From Nitrobacteraceae bacterium AZCC 1564 (GTDB taxonomy: Bacteria > Pseudomonadota > Alphaproteobacteria > Rhizobiales > Xanthobacteraceae), in NCBI GenBank assembly GCA_036924835.1, contig JBAGRR010000001.1, forward strand, positions 4,541,001-4,605,000: a stretch of 64,000 nucleotides of DNA. Reading direction: 5' to 3'. The translations under genes were made by a program, and so were the position numbers. Position 1 is the first letter of the stretch. Every line of letters starts with the position of its first letter. Positions 55,356 through 63,664 of the stretch are shown piece after piece. The notes beneath the pieces are model-generated. The model was not told the DNA's origin. It did not search any database and was given only the letters and a program-made list of their open reading frames with translations.

Positions 55356-55901
55356 CTAGCCGGGGGCGCGCGCTTTATCGAGCAATGATGGCTGCTGAAG
55401 AACTTCAGCCCTGCCACCATTGCGCCGCTCAACACCGATGTAATTTGTGTTGGTGTTGCGACGGCGATCCGGACCAAAGTAGTTCTTGGTCTTGATGAAG
55501 GGGCGCGGGTTGGCCACGCAATTCAGAATGCGCTGGTAGAAGCTCTTCGCGGAAATCGGCTTGACCAGGAATTCCGTAACGCCGGCGTCGCGTGCGACCA
55601 TGACGCGGCGCTTTTCCGAGTGTCCGGTCAGCATAATGATGGGGGCGTAGGGATTTCCCGCGCCTTCCGGCTGCCGGATCATCTGCGCCAGTTCGAGGCC
55701 GTCGAAGATCGGCATCGACCAGTCGGTGATGACGATGTCCGGGATATAATGAGTGAACATTTCGAGGGCGGTCGCGCCGTCCTCGGCTTCATACACTTCC
55801 CGTGCGCCGAACGAATGCAGCAGCGTGCGGATGATCCGCCGCATATGCGGATTGTCGTCGCAGACAAGGAAACGGAGTTTGTTGAAATCGATGCGGAACA
55901 T
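55356..55901 (-). CDS. Single-domain response regulator with basic C-terminal tail
   Basis: A 181-residue protein starting at ATG 55901 (MFRIDFNKLR). Receiver residues are complete: acidic pair D15/D16, phospho-acceptor D60, T92 and K114. After residue 125 a tail with YFGPDRRR and a GVERRNGG motif follows, a feature seen in alphaproteobacterial receivers. No DNA-binding domain. It is co-transcribed with the Hpt gene, making a compact phosphorelay. Confidence 0.92.
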   Translation of the reverse strand: MFRIDFNKLRFLVCDDNPHMRRIIRTLLHSFGAREVYEAEDGATALEMFTHYIPDIVITDWSMPIFDGLELAQMIRQPEGAGNPYAPIIMLTGHSEKRRVMVARDAGVTEFLVKPISAKSFYQRILNCVANPRPFIKTKNYFGPDRRRNTNTNYIGVERRNGGRAEVLQQPSLLDKARAPG

Positions 55902-56007
55902 GCAGGGGCCCGATGATGCACCCAGAAGGGAGTGCACCTTGCGTTAACTGTAATATGCCGGTGTTAACGAATGGTTATCCATGGTCCGGCAAATCGCCGG
56001 CAAATTT

Positions 56008-56787
56008 TCAGAAGCCGAACTGTTCGCGCAGGATACGCTCTTCAAGGCTGTGGCCGGGATCAAACAGCATGCGGATGGAAATCGTCCGGTCGGCGATGAT
56101 CTCGACGCGGCAGACATCACGCGCTTCGTCGTGATCGGCGACGGCCGCGACCGGGCGCTTCTCGCTTTCGAGGACTTCGAAGACGACAAACGCCGTGTTG
56201 GGCAGCAGCGCACCACGCCAGCGGCGAGGGCGGAAGGCGCTGATCGGCGTCAAGGCCAGCAATGCGGCATTGATCGGCAGAATGGGGCCTTGCGCGGACA
56301 AATTGTAGGCGGTCGAGCCGGCGGGCGTCGCCAGCAGGATTCCGTCGGCAATCAGCTCGGCCATGCGCTCGCGCTCGTCGACCAGAATCCGCAAGCGGGC
56401 GGCCTGGTGGGTCTGGCGAAACAGCGCGACCTCATTGATGGCGTGGTGGATATGCACATTGCCGTGCACGTCGGTCGCCCGCATCAGCAACGGATTGATG
56501 ACGGTGAGCTTCGCAGCCTCCAGCCGCTCGATCAGCGAGTGAGGGCTGAACTCGTTCATCAGGAAGCCCACGGTGCCACGGTGCATGCCATAAATCGGAA
56601 TGCCCGAGCGCATGTGGCGGTGCAGGGTCTGCAGCATCAGACCGTCGCCGCCGAGCGCCACCACCACGTCGGCATCATCCGGTGCGTGGTTGCCGTAACT
56701 CTCGCTGAGCTGCGCGAGCGCCTGCTGGGCTTCCGCGCCAGGGCCCGCCACGAAGGCAATCCGCTTATATTTCTTTGGCGTGGTCAT
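56008..56787 (-). CDS. nadK: NAD kinase
   Basis: A 259-residue enzyme making NADP from NAD. GGDG (46-49) is the phosphate-binding motif; the NE dipeptide in [10 protein letters not shown] and [18 protein letters not shown] are the other conserved blocks. It lacks the N-terminal extension of some family members, as is normal for rhizobia. Housekeeping gene, apparently monocistronic. Confidence 0.96.
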   Translation of the reverse strand: MTTPKKYKRIAFVAGPGAEAQQALAQLSESYGNHAPDDADVVVALGGDGLMLQTLHRHMRSGIPIYGMHRGTVGFLMNEFSPHSLIERLEAAKLTVINPLLMRATDVHGNVHIHHAINEVALFRQTHQAARLRILVDERERMAELIADGILLATPAGSTAYNLSAQGPILPINAALLALTPISAFRPRRWRGALLPNTAFVVFEVLESEKRPVAAVADHDEARDVCRVEIIADRTISIRMLFDPGHSLEERILREQFGF

Positions 56788-56962
56788 CTGTCGCCGTCAG
56801 CCTCAAGCCGTCCTCTACACCCAACATGGGGCGCGGGCTTCGTCTATACGACGTTTCCCGGCCTTGTCGAGGCGGCATCAGGGCTTGTGGGGGGCTGTGG
56901 GACAGCCCTGCACGCGGAAATAGTAAAGGGCTGCAGTGTGACAGGCGCAAATTAACCAAAAA

Positions 56963-56991
56963 GACGCCCACGGCGGAGAGCCGGGCGCCTC
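56963..56991 (-). terminator. Likely terminator of TPR gene
   Basis: GACGCCC and GGGCGCC (one G-T pair) flank a 13-base loop; the minus strand continues with TTTTT. It is just beyond the end of the gene at 57012. Confidence 0.55.
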
Positions 56992-57011
56992 CTGGTGTGG
57001 GTTGAGAGATC

Positions 57012-57569
57012 TCAGTAAGCGGAGCCGGGCGTGCTGCTCGCAAGCGCTGCAGCCAAGTTGCGGTAGTCCTCGTTGTCCTTGCCCGCGATCTCTTCGATCT
57101 TCTTCAAGTGATATTCAGCGCGTTCGCGGTTGCCCTGCTCGACCTGCCACAGACCGTAATACTGCCACGTCCGGACGTGTTTCGGATCGGCCTTGAGCGC
57201 GCGCTCGTACCATTCCTTGGATTGATCGTATTGGCCGAGCTTGCGGTAGGAATAGCCGATCAGATTGGCGACGTCGGCCCGGTCATCCTGGCCAAGTGCC
57301 CTGAGCTGCGGAATAGCGGCTGCATAGTCGTGCTGTTCGTAGATGGTCGCGTAGGCCGCGCGATAGCCGGCGATGAATGCCGGATCATCCGCGGATGATC
57401 TTTTATCGCGTTTTTGCGACTTCGAGCCTTTCGAGTCGGATTTGGTGTCCGATGACGGAGGTGAGGGCGTATCGTCGCCTGCAGCGAATGCCTGATCGAG
57501 TATGGGTAGCCCGATAAAGGCTGAGAGAAAAACCGCCAAGGATATTTGCCTGATCGCCAAACCGCTCAT
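57012..57569 (-). CDS. Exported TPR-repeat protein
   Basis: A 185-residue protein with a signal peptide ending near residue 30 (AFA/AGDD), a charged Ser/Lys-rich linker (about 33-62) and two to three tetratricopeptide repeats (YAAAIPQLRALGQDDRADVANLIGYSYRKLGQYDQSKEWYERALKADPKHVRTWQYYGLWQVEQGNRERAEYHLKKI region). Probably a periplasmic scaffold. Partners unknown. Confidence 0.85.
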   Translation of the reverse strand: MSGLAIRQISLAVFLSAFIGLPILDQAFAAGDDTPSPPSSDTKSDSKGSKSQKRDKRSSADDPAFIAGYRAAYATIYEQHDYAAAIPQLRALGQDDRADVANLIGYSYRKLGQYDQSKEWYERALKADPKHVRTWQYYGLWQVEQGNRERAEYHLKKIEEIAGKDNEDYRNLAAALASSTPGSAY

Positions 57570-57800
57570 GCCAAGTCTCCTGATGATCTATGTAGCGATG
57601 GTACACCCCATCTGGCCTGTTAACACCTGCGTGCCGTGAACATTCCGCCCAGCTCACCTAACGAAAATGTCATCCAGATGAACGCCAGCCATCAATCGGC
57701 TTCAGGTTGAGTTCAGCGCACGGCCGCTAGCCTGTTCCCATGATCGAAACCCGGTCACCTCGACCGGCCCCGCCCTCGATCACATGAACAGGAGACGACC

Positions 57801-58016
57801 ATGCTGAAGACGATTTCCGCCGCTCTGGTTGCGGCTTCGATGCTTGCTGCGCCGGCGATGGCGACGACCGTCATCAAGACCGGACACGGCGTGATCACGA
57901 AGAAGGTGGTGATCAAGCCGTCAGTTGCCAACGCGCAGGCGCGCTTCGTCAAGAAGATCCATCACCATCGTCATCATGCCCATAAGCATGTGGTCGTCGT
58001 AAAGAAGAAGTTCTGA
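57801..58016 (+). CDS. Small Lys/His-rich exported protein
   Basis: A 71-residue protein. A signal peptide ends near residue 21 (AMA/TTV), and the mature part is very basic with KKIHHHRHHAHKH and a Lys-rich end, a type repeatedly seen in Bradyrhizobiaceae. Possible metal binding (inference). Good RBS GGAG before ATG 57801. The sequence directly after its stop resembles a class A repeat arm. Confidence 0.75.
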   Translation: MLKTISAALVAASMLAAPAMATTVIKTGHGVITKKVVIKPSVANAQARFVKKIHHHRHHAHKHVVVVKKKF

Positions 58017-58029
58017 GACGGGACACTAG
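58009..58029. repeat. Partial class A palindrome arm
   Basis: The stretch ending GACGGGACACTAG matches the right arm of class A (TTCGGAATCGGGACACTAG) in about 16 of 19 positions and overlaps the end of the small basic protein gene. No left arm seen. Confidence 0.45.
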
Positions 58030-58096
58030 AACGGGTATTTCCCGGGGGGTCGCTATGCAACGCCCCCGCATCGAAGCGGCTCTCGGGAAAGAAGAC

Positions 58097-58132
58097 CGGC
58101 CTGTGATCATCGTTCACGATGACCGCAGGCCG
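58097..58132 (-). terminator. Hairpin after btuB-type gene
   Basis: CGGCCTG (58097-58103) pairs with CAGGCCG (58126-58132), with an inner pairing around TTCA; on the minus strand it is followed by a pyrimidine-rich stretch. About 15 bp beyond the receptor gene's stop. Confidence 0.65.
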
Positions 58133-58146
58133 AGCTGTTGAAGAGA

Positions 58147-60105
58147 TCAACGGAAGATCGGCGCGCTGGCGAACCGAACACCGCCGAAGACACTGAAGCC
58201 GGGACGCAAGAAGCCGTCCGGATTGACGTACTGCTCGTTGAGCAGGTTGTCGATCCGCGCGAAGGCCGTGACGCCGTCAGCCACTTTGTAGTTCGCCGCC
58301 AGATTGACGATCGTATAGCCGGGCGTGGTCACATTGCCGAACCCGAAACGTGGGACATCGAGGAAGCTGCTGAAGCTGATGGCCGTTGCCGACAATGTGA
58401 GGTCGTCGATTGGCGTCCAGATCGCCGTGTAGCTCATCTTGTTGCGTGGCCGCCGCACCAGTTCCAGACCTGTGCTTGCGTCAACCGCATCGGTATAAGT
58501 GTGATCGAACCGGACCTTGAACCGGTCATTGAAGGTTACGGCCACGAAGCTTTCAAAGCCCGATGTCTTGGCGGACCCGATGTTCTGGTTCTTGAAGAAC
58601 GGATCGGTGGGGTCGGCGACGATCAAATTTGTAATGTCATTGTTGAAGTAGGTCGAGCCGAAGCGCACGCGATCGTTGGCGATCGGCTGCTCGAAGCCCA
58701 CATCATAACCGCGGCTTTCTTCCGGCTTCAGATTGGGATTATTGCTGTTGAAGGTGTTGTCATAGAGCTGCGTCAAGGACGGGGCCTTGAAACCTGTGCC
58801 ATAGCTCGCTTTCAGTTTCGTCTCCGTGCCCGGCACGATGAAGGCTGGCGCGATACGATAAGTCGTGTGATCGCCAAACGCATCGTTGTCGTCGATGCGG
58901 ACGTTGCTTACCACAAAGAAGCGATCGGCGAACTGCGACTGCAATTCGACATAAGCGCCGCGGTTACCGTTTTCCTTGGTCGAGACGGTGCTCGAGTTGA
59001 AGCGCTCGGTTTCATACTCGGCGCCCGCAACAAGAGTTTGCCCGGGTAGGAAACTGGCGACGCTGCGCCAGTCGTACTTGTTGCGCTCGCCGTTATTGGT
59101 TGAGAAGGGAGCCGGCAAGAAGGTCGTAAAATCGAGCCCGTAGGGGTCGAAATTGTTGCGCCTCTGCACATTGAAGTTAGCGCCGAAATAGTTTTTCCAA
59201 CGGCCATCCAGCGCTGACACGACAGCTTCGCTGCGGGTAAACAGCTGAGTCGAAGCCATGCGGCTTTGCTGATCCGCGGGGAAGGAAAATGTTGGATCAG
59301 AGCCAGTAAAGCCGAGGAGGGCTTCCGTGTATCGGCCCGTGAAGTTCAGGGCGAGATTTTCGGAAACATCGACACCGACCTTGGTCGAGAATGTCTTGTT
59401 GTCATAGTTGTTAGTGAAACGCTTCTGGCCGGAAGGCAACAACTCGAGAGGTGTGACCTGTGCACCTGAGGTGTGGTATTGCTCGACATTGAAGTTGTAG
59501 CTCACCGGTCCTTGTGAACCACTGACGCCGCCGAAGCTGTTGACCGTGCCGAAGCTGCCGCCTTCGACCCGCGCCCTGACAGTTGCCGGGCCTTTTCCAC
59601 TCTTCGTGGTGATCGAGATCACGCCGCCGATGGCATCGGAGCCGTAGAGGCCACTTTGGGGACCGCGCAGAACTTCGATCCGGTCGATATCGCCGGTCAG
59701 CAGGTTTCCGAGGTCGAAATTCCCGGTGGGGTTGCTCGCATCGCCGACGTCGATGCCGTCTAGCAGGATTTTCGTATGATTTGAGTTTGTCCCGCGAATG
59801 AACACGGACGTCTGGCCGCCAGGGCCGCCGCTTTGCACGATGTTGAGGCCCGGCACCGCTTGCAGTGCGTCGACAACAGTGCGGCGCTGATCGCGCTCGA
59901 TGTCGGCAGCCGTAATCACCGTGATCGAGCTCGCGATCTGGCTCACGGGCGTCGGTACAGTCGTCGGTGATGTGACATCGATCGTCGGAAGCGCGTTCGC
60001 GTCCTGCGCAAGGGCAGGGCTCGTCGCCATAGCGCTCGCGACACACGCGGCGAAGGGAAGCGTAAGCTTCGCTGTGGTGGAAAGATATCTTGAGAGAAAA
60101 GTCAC
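58147..60105 (-). CDS. btuB: TonB-dependent vitamin B12 receptor
   Basis: A 652-residue outer-membrane receptor with a GTG start at 60105. A signal ends near residue 34 (ALA/QDA); LPTIDVTS is the TonB box region. The plug (about 50-170) holds NHTKILLDGIDVGD and RIEVLRGPQSGLYGSDAIGGVI, then a 22-strand barrel ends in ...GGVRFASAPIFR. The cobalamin riboswitch upstream identifies it as a B12-type receptor. Sole gene under the switch here. Confidence 0.93.
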   Translation of the reverse strand: MTFLSRYLSTTAKLTLPFAACVASAMATSPALAQDANALPTIDVTSPTTVPTPVSQIASSITVITAADIERDQRRTVVDALQAVPGLNIVQSGGPGGQTSVFIRGTNSNHTKILLDGIDVGDASNPTGNFDLGNLLTGDIDRIEVLRGPQSGLYGSDAIGGVISITTKSGKGPATVRARVEGGSFGTVNSFGGVSGSQGPVSYNFNVEQYHTSGAQVTPLELLPSGQKRFTNNYDNKTFSTKVGVDVSENLALNFTGRYTEALLGFTGSDPTFSFPADQQSRMASTQLFTRSEAVVSALDGRWKNYFGANFNVQRRNNFDPYGLDFTTFLPAPFSTNNGERNKYDWRSVASFLPGQTLVAGAEYETERFNSSTVSTKENGNRGAYVELQSQFADRFFVVSNVRIDDNDAFGDHTTYRIAPAFIVPGTETKLKASYGTGFKAPSLTQLYDNTFNSNNPNLKPEESRGYDVGFEQPIANDRVRFGSTYFNNDITNLIVADPTDPFFKNQNIGSAKTSGFESFVAVTFNDRFKVRFDHTYTDAVDASTGLELVRRPRNKMSYTAIWTPIDDLTLSATAISFSSFLDVPRFGFGNVTTPGYTIVNLAANYKVADGVTAFARIDNLLNEQYVNPDGFLRPGFSVFGGVRFASAPIFR

Positions 60106-60308
60106 GTTGTAGCCCCGTCGATTCCTGGAATCGCGGAGGCGGTGACAACACGCGCAGACACGACACTATGCGGCTCGCGAACGCTGCCGGATTTCTCGTC
60201 ATGACTGAGGACACTGGCCATTGGCCGAACCTCCGCAACAGTTACGTCAAGTCACCGCTGCGGAACACCGCTCCTTCGCACGCCCCGTACGACGGAAGGA
60301 TGACCGGT
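60106..60308 (-). other. btuB leader between riboswitch and start
   Basis: About 200 bp of untranslated leader without a gene. It includes GGCCATTGGCC and several GC-rich inverted sequences that could form the expression platform; the exact fold cannot be decided by eye. Confidence 0.4.
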
Positions 60309-60522
60309 ACAGGCAGGTCTCCTGGCTCGCGGATCATCGCCGTTGTCCGCCTTCCCAAGCCCTCGGCGCATGGCCGCGGCTCAGTGGCGTTGTGGACAAC
60401 GGCTCACCGTTGACAGTTGCGGGGGCAGCTTCGGAATGGCCGTGAAGTTGCGTTTGCGTTATGTTGCAAACAGCCGCACGGCGGCACCGAATTCCCTATT
60501 CGCCAGCTCGCGCTGGCACCTG
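60309..60522 (-). ncRNA. Cobalamin riboswitch
   Basis: On the minus strand the order is typical: GGTGCC near the start, GGGAA, GCTGCCCCCGCAACTGT (complement of 60415-60435), GCCACTG, TTGGGAAGGC and the B12 box AGCCAGGAGACCTGCC (60312-60327). It precedes btuB by about 200 nt, enough for an expression platform. Predicted to switch off btuB when adenosyl-/methylcobalamin is abundant. Confidence 0.95.
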
Positions 60523-60606
60523 TGCCGTGGTTGCAATCAATCTGCCGGAGCATGCCTTGTCAATGCCACAATATCCAAGAAACCCAAGGCGTTGGACTTC
60601 CGCACA

Positions 60607-61041
60607 ATGAGTTGCAATTCGGTGACATACGGTAAGCAGGTGGGATTGCTGCTGCTGGCCGCTGCGCTGGCGGGTTGTGCGTGGGCCGGTGGAAATGACG
60701 GACTGTCATACACTGCCGATCGTGGCATCGAGAATCAGCCGTATCCGACCAATTATCGCTCCGAATTGCTGGCGTTTCTGCGCACGTACATCAACGATCC
60801 GCGGGGCGTACGCGATGCAGGCGTTGCAGAGCCGGTCCAACGCAAGGTGGGCGGACGGCTGCGCTATGTGACGTGTCTTCGCTACAGCACGCGCAAGACG
60901 GACGGTGCCTACACGCCGCCCAAGGAGCGCGCGGTGTTGTTTATTGATGGCCGCCTCGATCGTATGATCGAGGAAGTCGACGACATTTGCACCGGTGCGA
61001 CCTATGCCGCGTTTCCAGAGATGGAAAAGCTGACGCGCTGA
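60607..61041 (+). CDS. Hypothetical lipoprotein
   Basis: A 144-residue protein starting at ATG 60607; the longer frame upstream overlaps the riboswitch. The signal ends in a lipobox LAGC (Cys24). Conserved features include RSELLAFLRTYINDPRGVRDAGVAEP, VGGRLRYVTCLRYSTRK and AVLFIDGRLDRM, a pattern seen in rhizobial lipoproteins of unknown function. Divergent from btuB. Confidence 0.75.
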   Translation: MSCNSVTYGKQVGLLLLAAALAGCAWAGGNDGLSYTADRGIENQPYPTNYRSELLAFLRTYINDPRGVRDAGVAEPVQRKVGGRLRYVTCLRYSTRKTDGAYTPPKERAVLFIDGRLDRMIEEVDDICTGATYAAFPEMEKLTR

Positions 61042-61089
61042 GCGAGCTGTCTGGACGGAACCACGGCTCAATCTGGCTGTTACGGAACA

Positions 61090-61371
61090 ATGCCAGAATA
61101 TGTCTTGCCGTCGATCGGGTTGTTGGCCGCGGGGCTGACGAGCCTTGCTTACATTCCGCAACTTTACAAGGCGTGGCCGCGCGGTGCCACGGGCGACATC
61201 TCACTGAATATGCTGATTGTGCTGTGGCTCGGGCTTTTGCTCTGGGTCGTGTACGGGCTGCTTAAACCCGATTGGGTCGTGGTGCTCGCAAACTCGATCG
61301 CTCTCGCCCTTGTGGGGGCGGTGCTGGGCTGCAAGATTCGTGATCTGCGTGGAGCAGAGGATGCGGCATGA
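61090..61371 (+). CDS. SemiSWEET sugar transporter
   Basis: A 93-residue three-helix membrane protein of the SemiSWEET/MtN3 group. The PQ motif in YIPQLYKAWPRGATGDISLNM (first helix to loop) and the WVVYGLLKPDWVVV region are diagnostic. It forms a symmetric dimer moving sugars in related proteins; substrate here unknown. Its stop overlaps the next gene's start. Confidence 0.9.
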   Translation: MPEYVLPSIGLLAAGLTSLAYIPQLYKAWPRGATGDISLNMLIVLWLGLLLWVVYGLLKPDWVVVLANSIALALVGAVLGCKIRDLRGAEDAA

Positions 61372-61853
61372 CATTGAAATCGGCCGGGCGATTGGTTCTC
61401 TGCCTAATGCTCTGCCTGGGTGTGGGCATCCTTCAGTCGATCGCCACGCGGCCCGAAATCCCGAACTGGTATGCGGAGCTGGTGAAGCCGCCCTGGACAC
61501 CGCCGCCGATCGCCTTTCCGGTGGTGTGGACTGTTCTCTACATCCTGATGGCCGTCAGCCTGTGGCGGCTGTGGGACAGGGCGCCGCCATCGCGTGCACG
61601 CCTCATCGCGGTTGGATGGTTCTTCCTGCAGCTCGCGCTCAACGCCGCTTGGTCGCCGGTGTTCTTTGGCTGGCATGGCATCCGTATGGCGCTCGCCATC
61701 ATCGTTGCGCTGCTCATCGCCGTCGCGATGACGATTCTTTCAAGCTCGCGCGTGGACCACCCCTCGGCGTGGCTGTTGGTGCCGTACCTGATCTGGGTCG
61801 GCTATGCGACCACGATCAACGCCGGGGTGGTGGCCATGAATGATTTTAGCTAA
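61368..61853 (+). CDS. tspO: TspO/MBR family tryptophan-rich sensory protein
   Basis: A 161-residue five-helix membrane protein. Conserved residues include WYAELVKPPWTPPPIAFPVVWTVLYILMAVSLWRLW, NAAWSPVFFG and the ATTINAGVVAMN end. TspO binds porphyrins and cholesterol-like ligands and affects photosynthetic or stress gene expression in relatives. Translationally coupled to SemiSWEET (ATGA overlap), a pairing worth noting. Confidence 0.93.
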   Translation: MTLKSAGRLVLCLMLCLGVGILQSIATRPEIPNWYAELVKPPWTPPPIAFPVVWTVLYILMAVSLWRLWDRAPPSRARLIAVGWFFLQLALNAAWSPVFFGWHGIRMALAIIVALLIAVAMTILSSSRVDHPSAWLLVPYLIWVGYATTINAGVVAMNDFS

Positions 61854-61863
61854 CGATTTCAGC

Positions 61864-63063
61864 TCATGAGAAGTGCTGCACGATCGCCTCGGACGCTCGC
61901 CGCCATGCACGGACGTTTTCGACCTCGAGCGGGACCGGCTCGGACGCGACGCGGACGATCACGAGTTCGCTCACCGGATCGATAAAGACCCACTGGCCGT
62001 GGATGCCGACGCAGGCAAGCGTCTGACGCTTTCTGTCGATCTGATAGAATTTGCTGCGGTAAGCGGCGTCTGGGAACAGTTCGGCGAAGTCACCGCGTGC
62101 CCAAGCTGCAGGATCGCCATTGTCATTGATGTCGTCGACCCACCAGCCCGGCACGACCTGTCGGCCGTTCGCGACGCCGCGCTGCCGGATCATCTCGCCA
62201 AAGCGGGCGAGGTCGCGTACGCCGACGCAGATGCCGCCGGCGGCGCGCATCGCACCTTCCGAATCGAGCGTGATGTAGGCGTCGGTCTCGGCGCCCAGCG
62301 GTGCCCAGAGGTATTCGCCGAGCAGGTCGGAAAGGGCACGGCCTGCCGCGCGCTCATAGACCCAGCCGAGCATGTCGGTGTTGGTCGAGACGTAATGAAA
62401 CGTTTCGCCATGCTTCTTGCCGTCCGCCTTCTGCGTGGCGAGAAACGCGCGCAGCGGCATGAAATCCTGTCCCGGCTTGACGACATCCCATCCCACCGCG
62501 CGGCGATAGCGTGCCACGTCGCCGTTCGGGTCGTTGTAGTCTTCCGTGAACGAAATGCCGACTGACATGTCGAGCAGGTGGCGGACCGTGCAGGCGCCGT
62601 AAACGGACGCTGACACTTCCGGCACGTAATCGGTGACTGGACGGTTCGGATTCAGCAGTCCCTTGTCGGCGAGGATTCCACCAAGTGCGCCGCAGATCGA
62701 TTTGCTGACGGAGAACACGATGTGCGGTGTCGTCGCGTCCATGCCTTGCGAATACCATTCAGCAGCGATGCGTCCGCGATGAAGCACCACAAAGCCTTTG
62801 GTGTAAGTGTTGCGCAATGCCTCGCGCAGCGTGGTGGGGCCTTGCGCGCCGTCGAACGCTACATGTCCGATCTCGGACGGCGCATATTCCAGCGGCGTGG
62901 GATTCCTTGATGCTGCAATATTTGCCGTCGGCAGCAGGCGGCGGACGTTGTGATAACTCCAGCTATTGTAGGGCTGTGTGCGCCAATTTGCGAGCGTGAC
63001 CAGCTTGTCCTGCGCAGGCGGGAATTCGTTCATCAGACTCTTCACGGTCATTGGGGCGTTCAT
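61864..63063 (-). CDS. Beta-lactamase-fold serine hydrolase
   Basis: A 399-residue protein of the class C/penicillin-binding-protein-like family. Start chosen at ATG 63063 (MNAPMTVKS); a longer frame passes through a repeat. The catalytic SxxK is SVSK (118-121); Tyr-Ser/Thr-Asn appears as YVSTN (about 207). No Sec signal, so likely cytoplasmic esterase or transesterase rather than an antibiotic-resistance enzyme. Substrate unknown. Confidence 0.88.
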   Translation of the reverse strand: MNAPMTVKSLMNEFPPAQDKLVTLANWRTQPYNSWSYHNVRRLLPTANIAASRNPTPLEYAPSEIGHVAFDGAQGPTTLREALRNTYTKGFVVLHRGRIAAEWYSQGMDATTPHIVFSVSKSICGALGGILADKGLLNPNRPVTDYVPEVSASVYGACTVRHLLDMSVGISFTEDYNDPNGDVARYRRAVGWDVVKPGQDFMPLRAFLATQKADGKKHGETFHYVSTNTDMLGWVYERAAGRALSDLLGEYLWAPLGAETDAYITLDSEGAMRAAGGICVGVRDLARFGEMIRQRGVANGRQVVPGWWVDDINDNGDPAAWARGDFAELFPDAAYRSKFYQIDRKRQTLACVGIHGQWVFIDPVSELVIVRVASEPVPLEVENVRAWRRASEAIVQHFS

Positions 63064-63182
63064 CGTGCTTGCTTGCTCTTTCGTTGAGGCGAGATCTTCA
63101 GTCTGTGAAGTCGTGCATTGAAAAACGTGCGCGCGCATTCTGCCGGTAAATCGGCGCAAGGCAACAGACACTGCACCGCACG

Positions 63183-63255
63183 CTAGTGTCCCGATTCCGA
63201 AGTTCGCACAGGCCTGTGGCTTGCTCGGATGCGAACTTCTGAACCACCACACTAG
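63183..63255. repeat. Chimeric CTAG palindrome
   Basis: A 73-bp copy whose left arm is class A (CTAGTGTCCCGATTCCGAAG) and right arm class B (GAACTTCTGAACCACCACACTAG). The spacer matches that of the class A copy at 26191 in inverse. Confidence 0.85.
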
Positions 63256-63308
63256 GGCCGGAATGGCAGAGAATCGGACTCGGAAAGCCAAAAACGGCAA
63301 GGGGGTCC

Positions 63309-63473
63309 GTGAAAAACAATGTGCGAGACTCTCAAGCTGTGCATGGTTCAAATCAGGCCATGACAAACGATGATTCTCGAGAGAGCGAATCGGGCGCGAT
63401 GAACACACTGCTGGTGATGACCCTGACCCTTGCGGCCGCGGTCAATGCCTGGTGCCTGTACATCTATCTCTAG
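63309..63473 (+). CDS. Possible 54-residue small membrane protein
   Basis: An open frame with GTG start at 63309 directly after a G5 RBS (63301-63305). The first 30 residues are polar; residues 31-53 form one hydrophobic segment (MNTLLVMTLTLAAAVNAWCLY). ATG starts at 63360 and 63399 are in frame. Its TAG stop falls in the CTAG of the repeat at 63470. Could be real or chance. Confidence 0.4.
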   Translation: MKNNVRDSQAVHGSNQAMTNDDSRESESGAMNTLLVMTLTLAAAVNAWCLYIYL

Positions 63474-63545
63474 TGTCCCGAATCCGAAGTTCGCCTGATA
63501 GTGCAGCGCACTCCATAGCGAACTTCGGATTCGAAAGGACGCTAG
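63470..63545. repeat. CTAG-bounded palindrome, class A (unit 4)
   Basis: A 76-bp palindrome: CTAGTGTCCCGAATCCGAAG at left, CTTCGGATTCGAAAGGACGCTAG at right. Followed by the 13-bp linker TAAATTTATTATT (63546-63558). Confidence 0.92.
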
Positions 63546-63558
63546 TAAATTTATTATT

Positions 63559-63636
63559 CTAGTGTGGTTCAGGTTCAGAAGTTCGCTTAAAGGACTCGCC
63601 GAGAAAACGAAGCGAACTTCTGAACCACCACACTAG
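63559..63636. repeat. CTAG-bounded palindrome, class B (unit 4)
   Basis: A 78-bp palindrome: CTAGTGTGGTTCAGGTTCAG at left, CTTCTGAACCACCACACTAG at right. Completes the fourth 167-bp pair. Confidence 0.92.
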
Positions 63637-63664
63637 TCGCTTTTGGAGCAGAACGCTCCAGACG

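Noticed and set aside
61864-63063. Antibiotic-resistance beta-lactamase
   Set aside because: SxxK present but no secretion signal, and the sequence fits general serine hydrolases.
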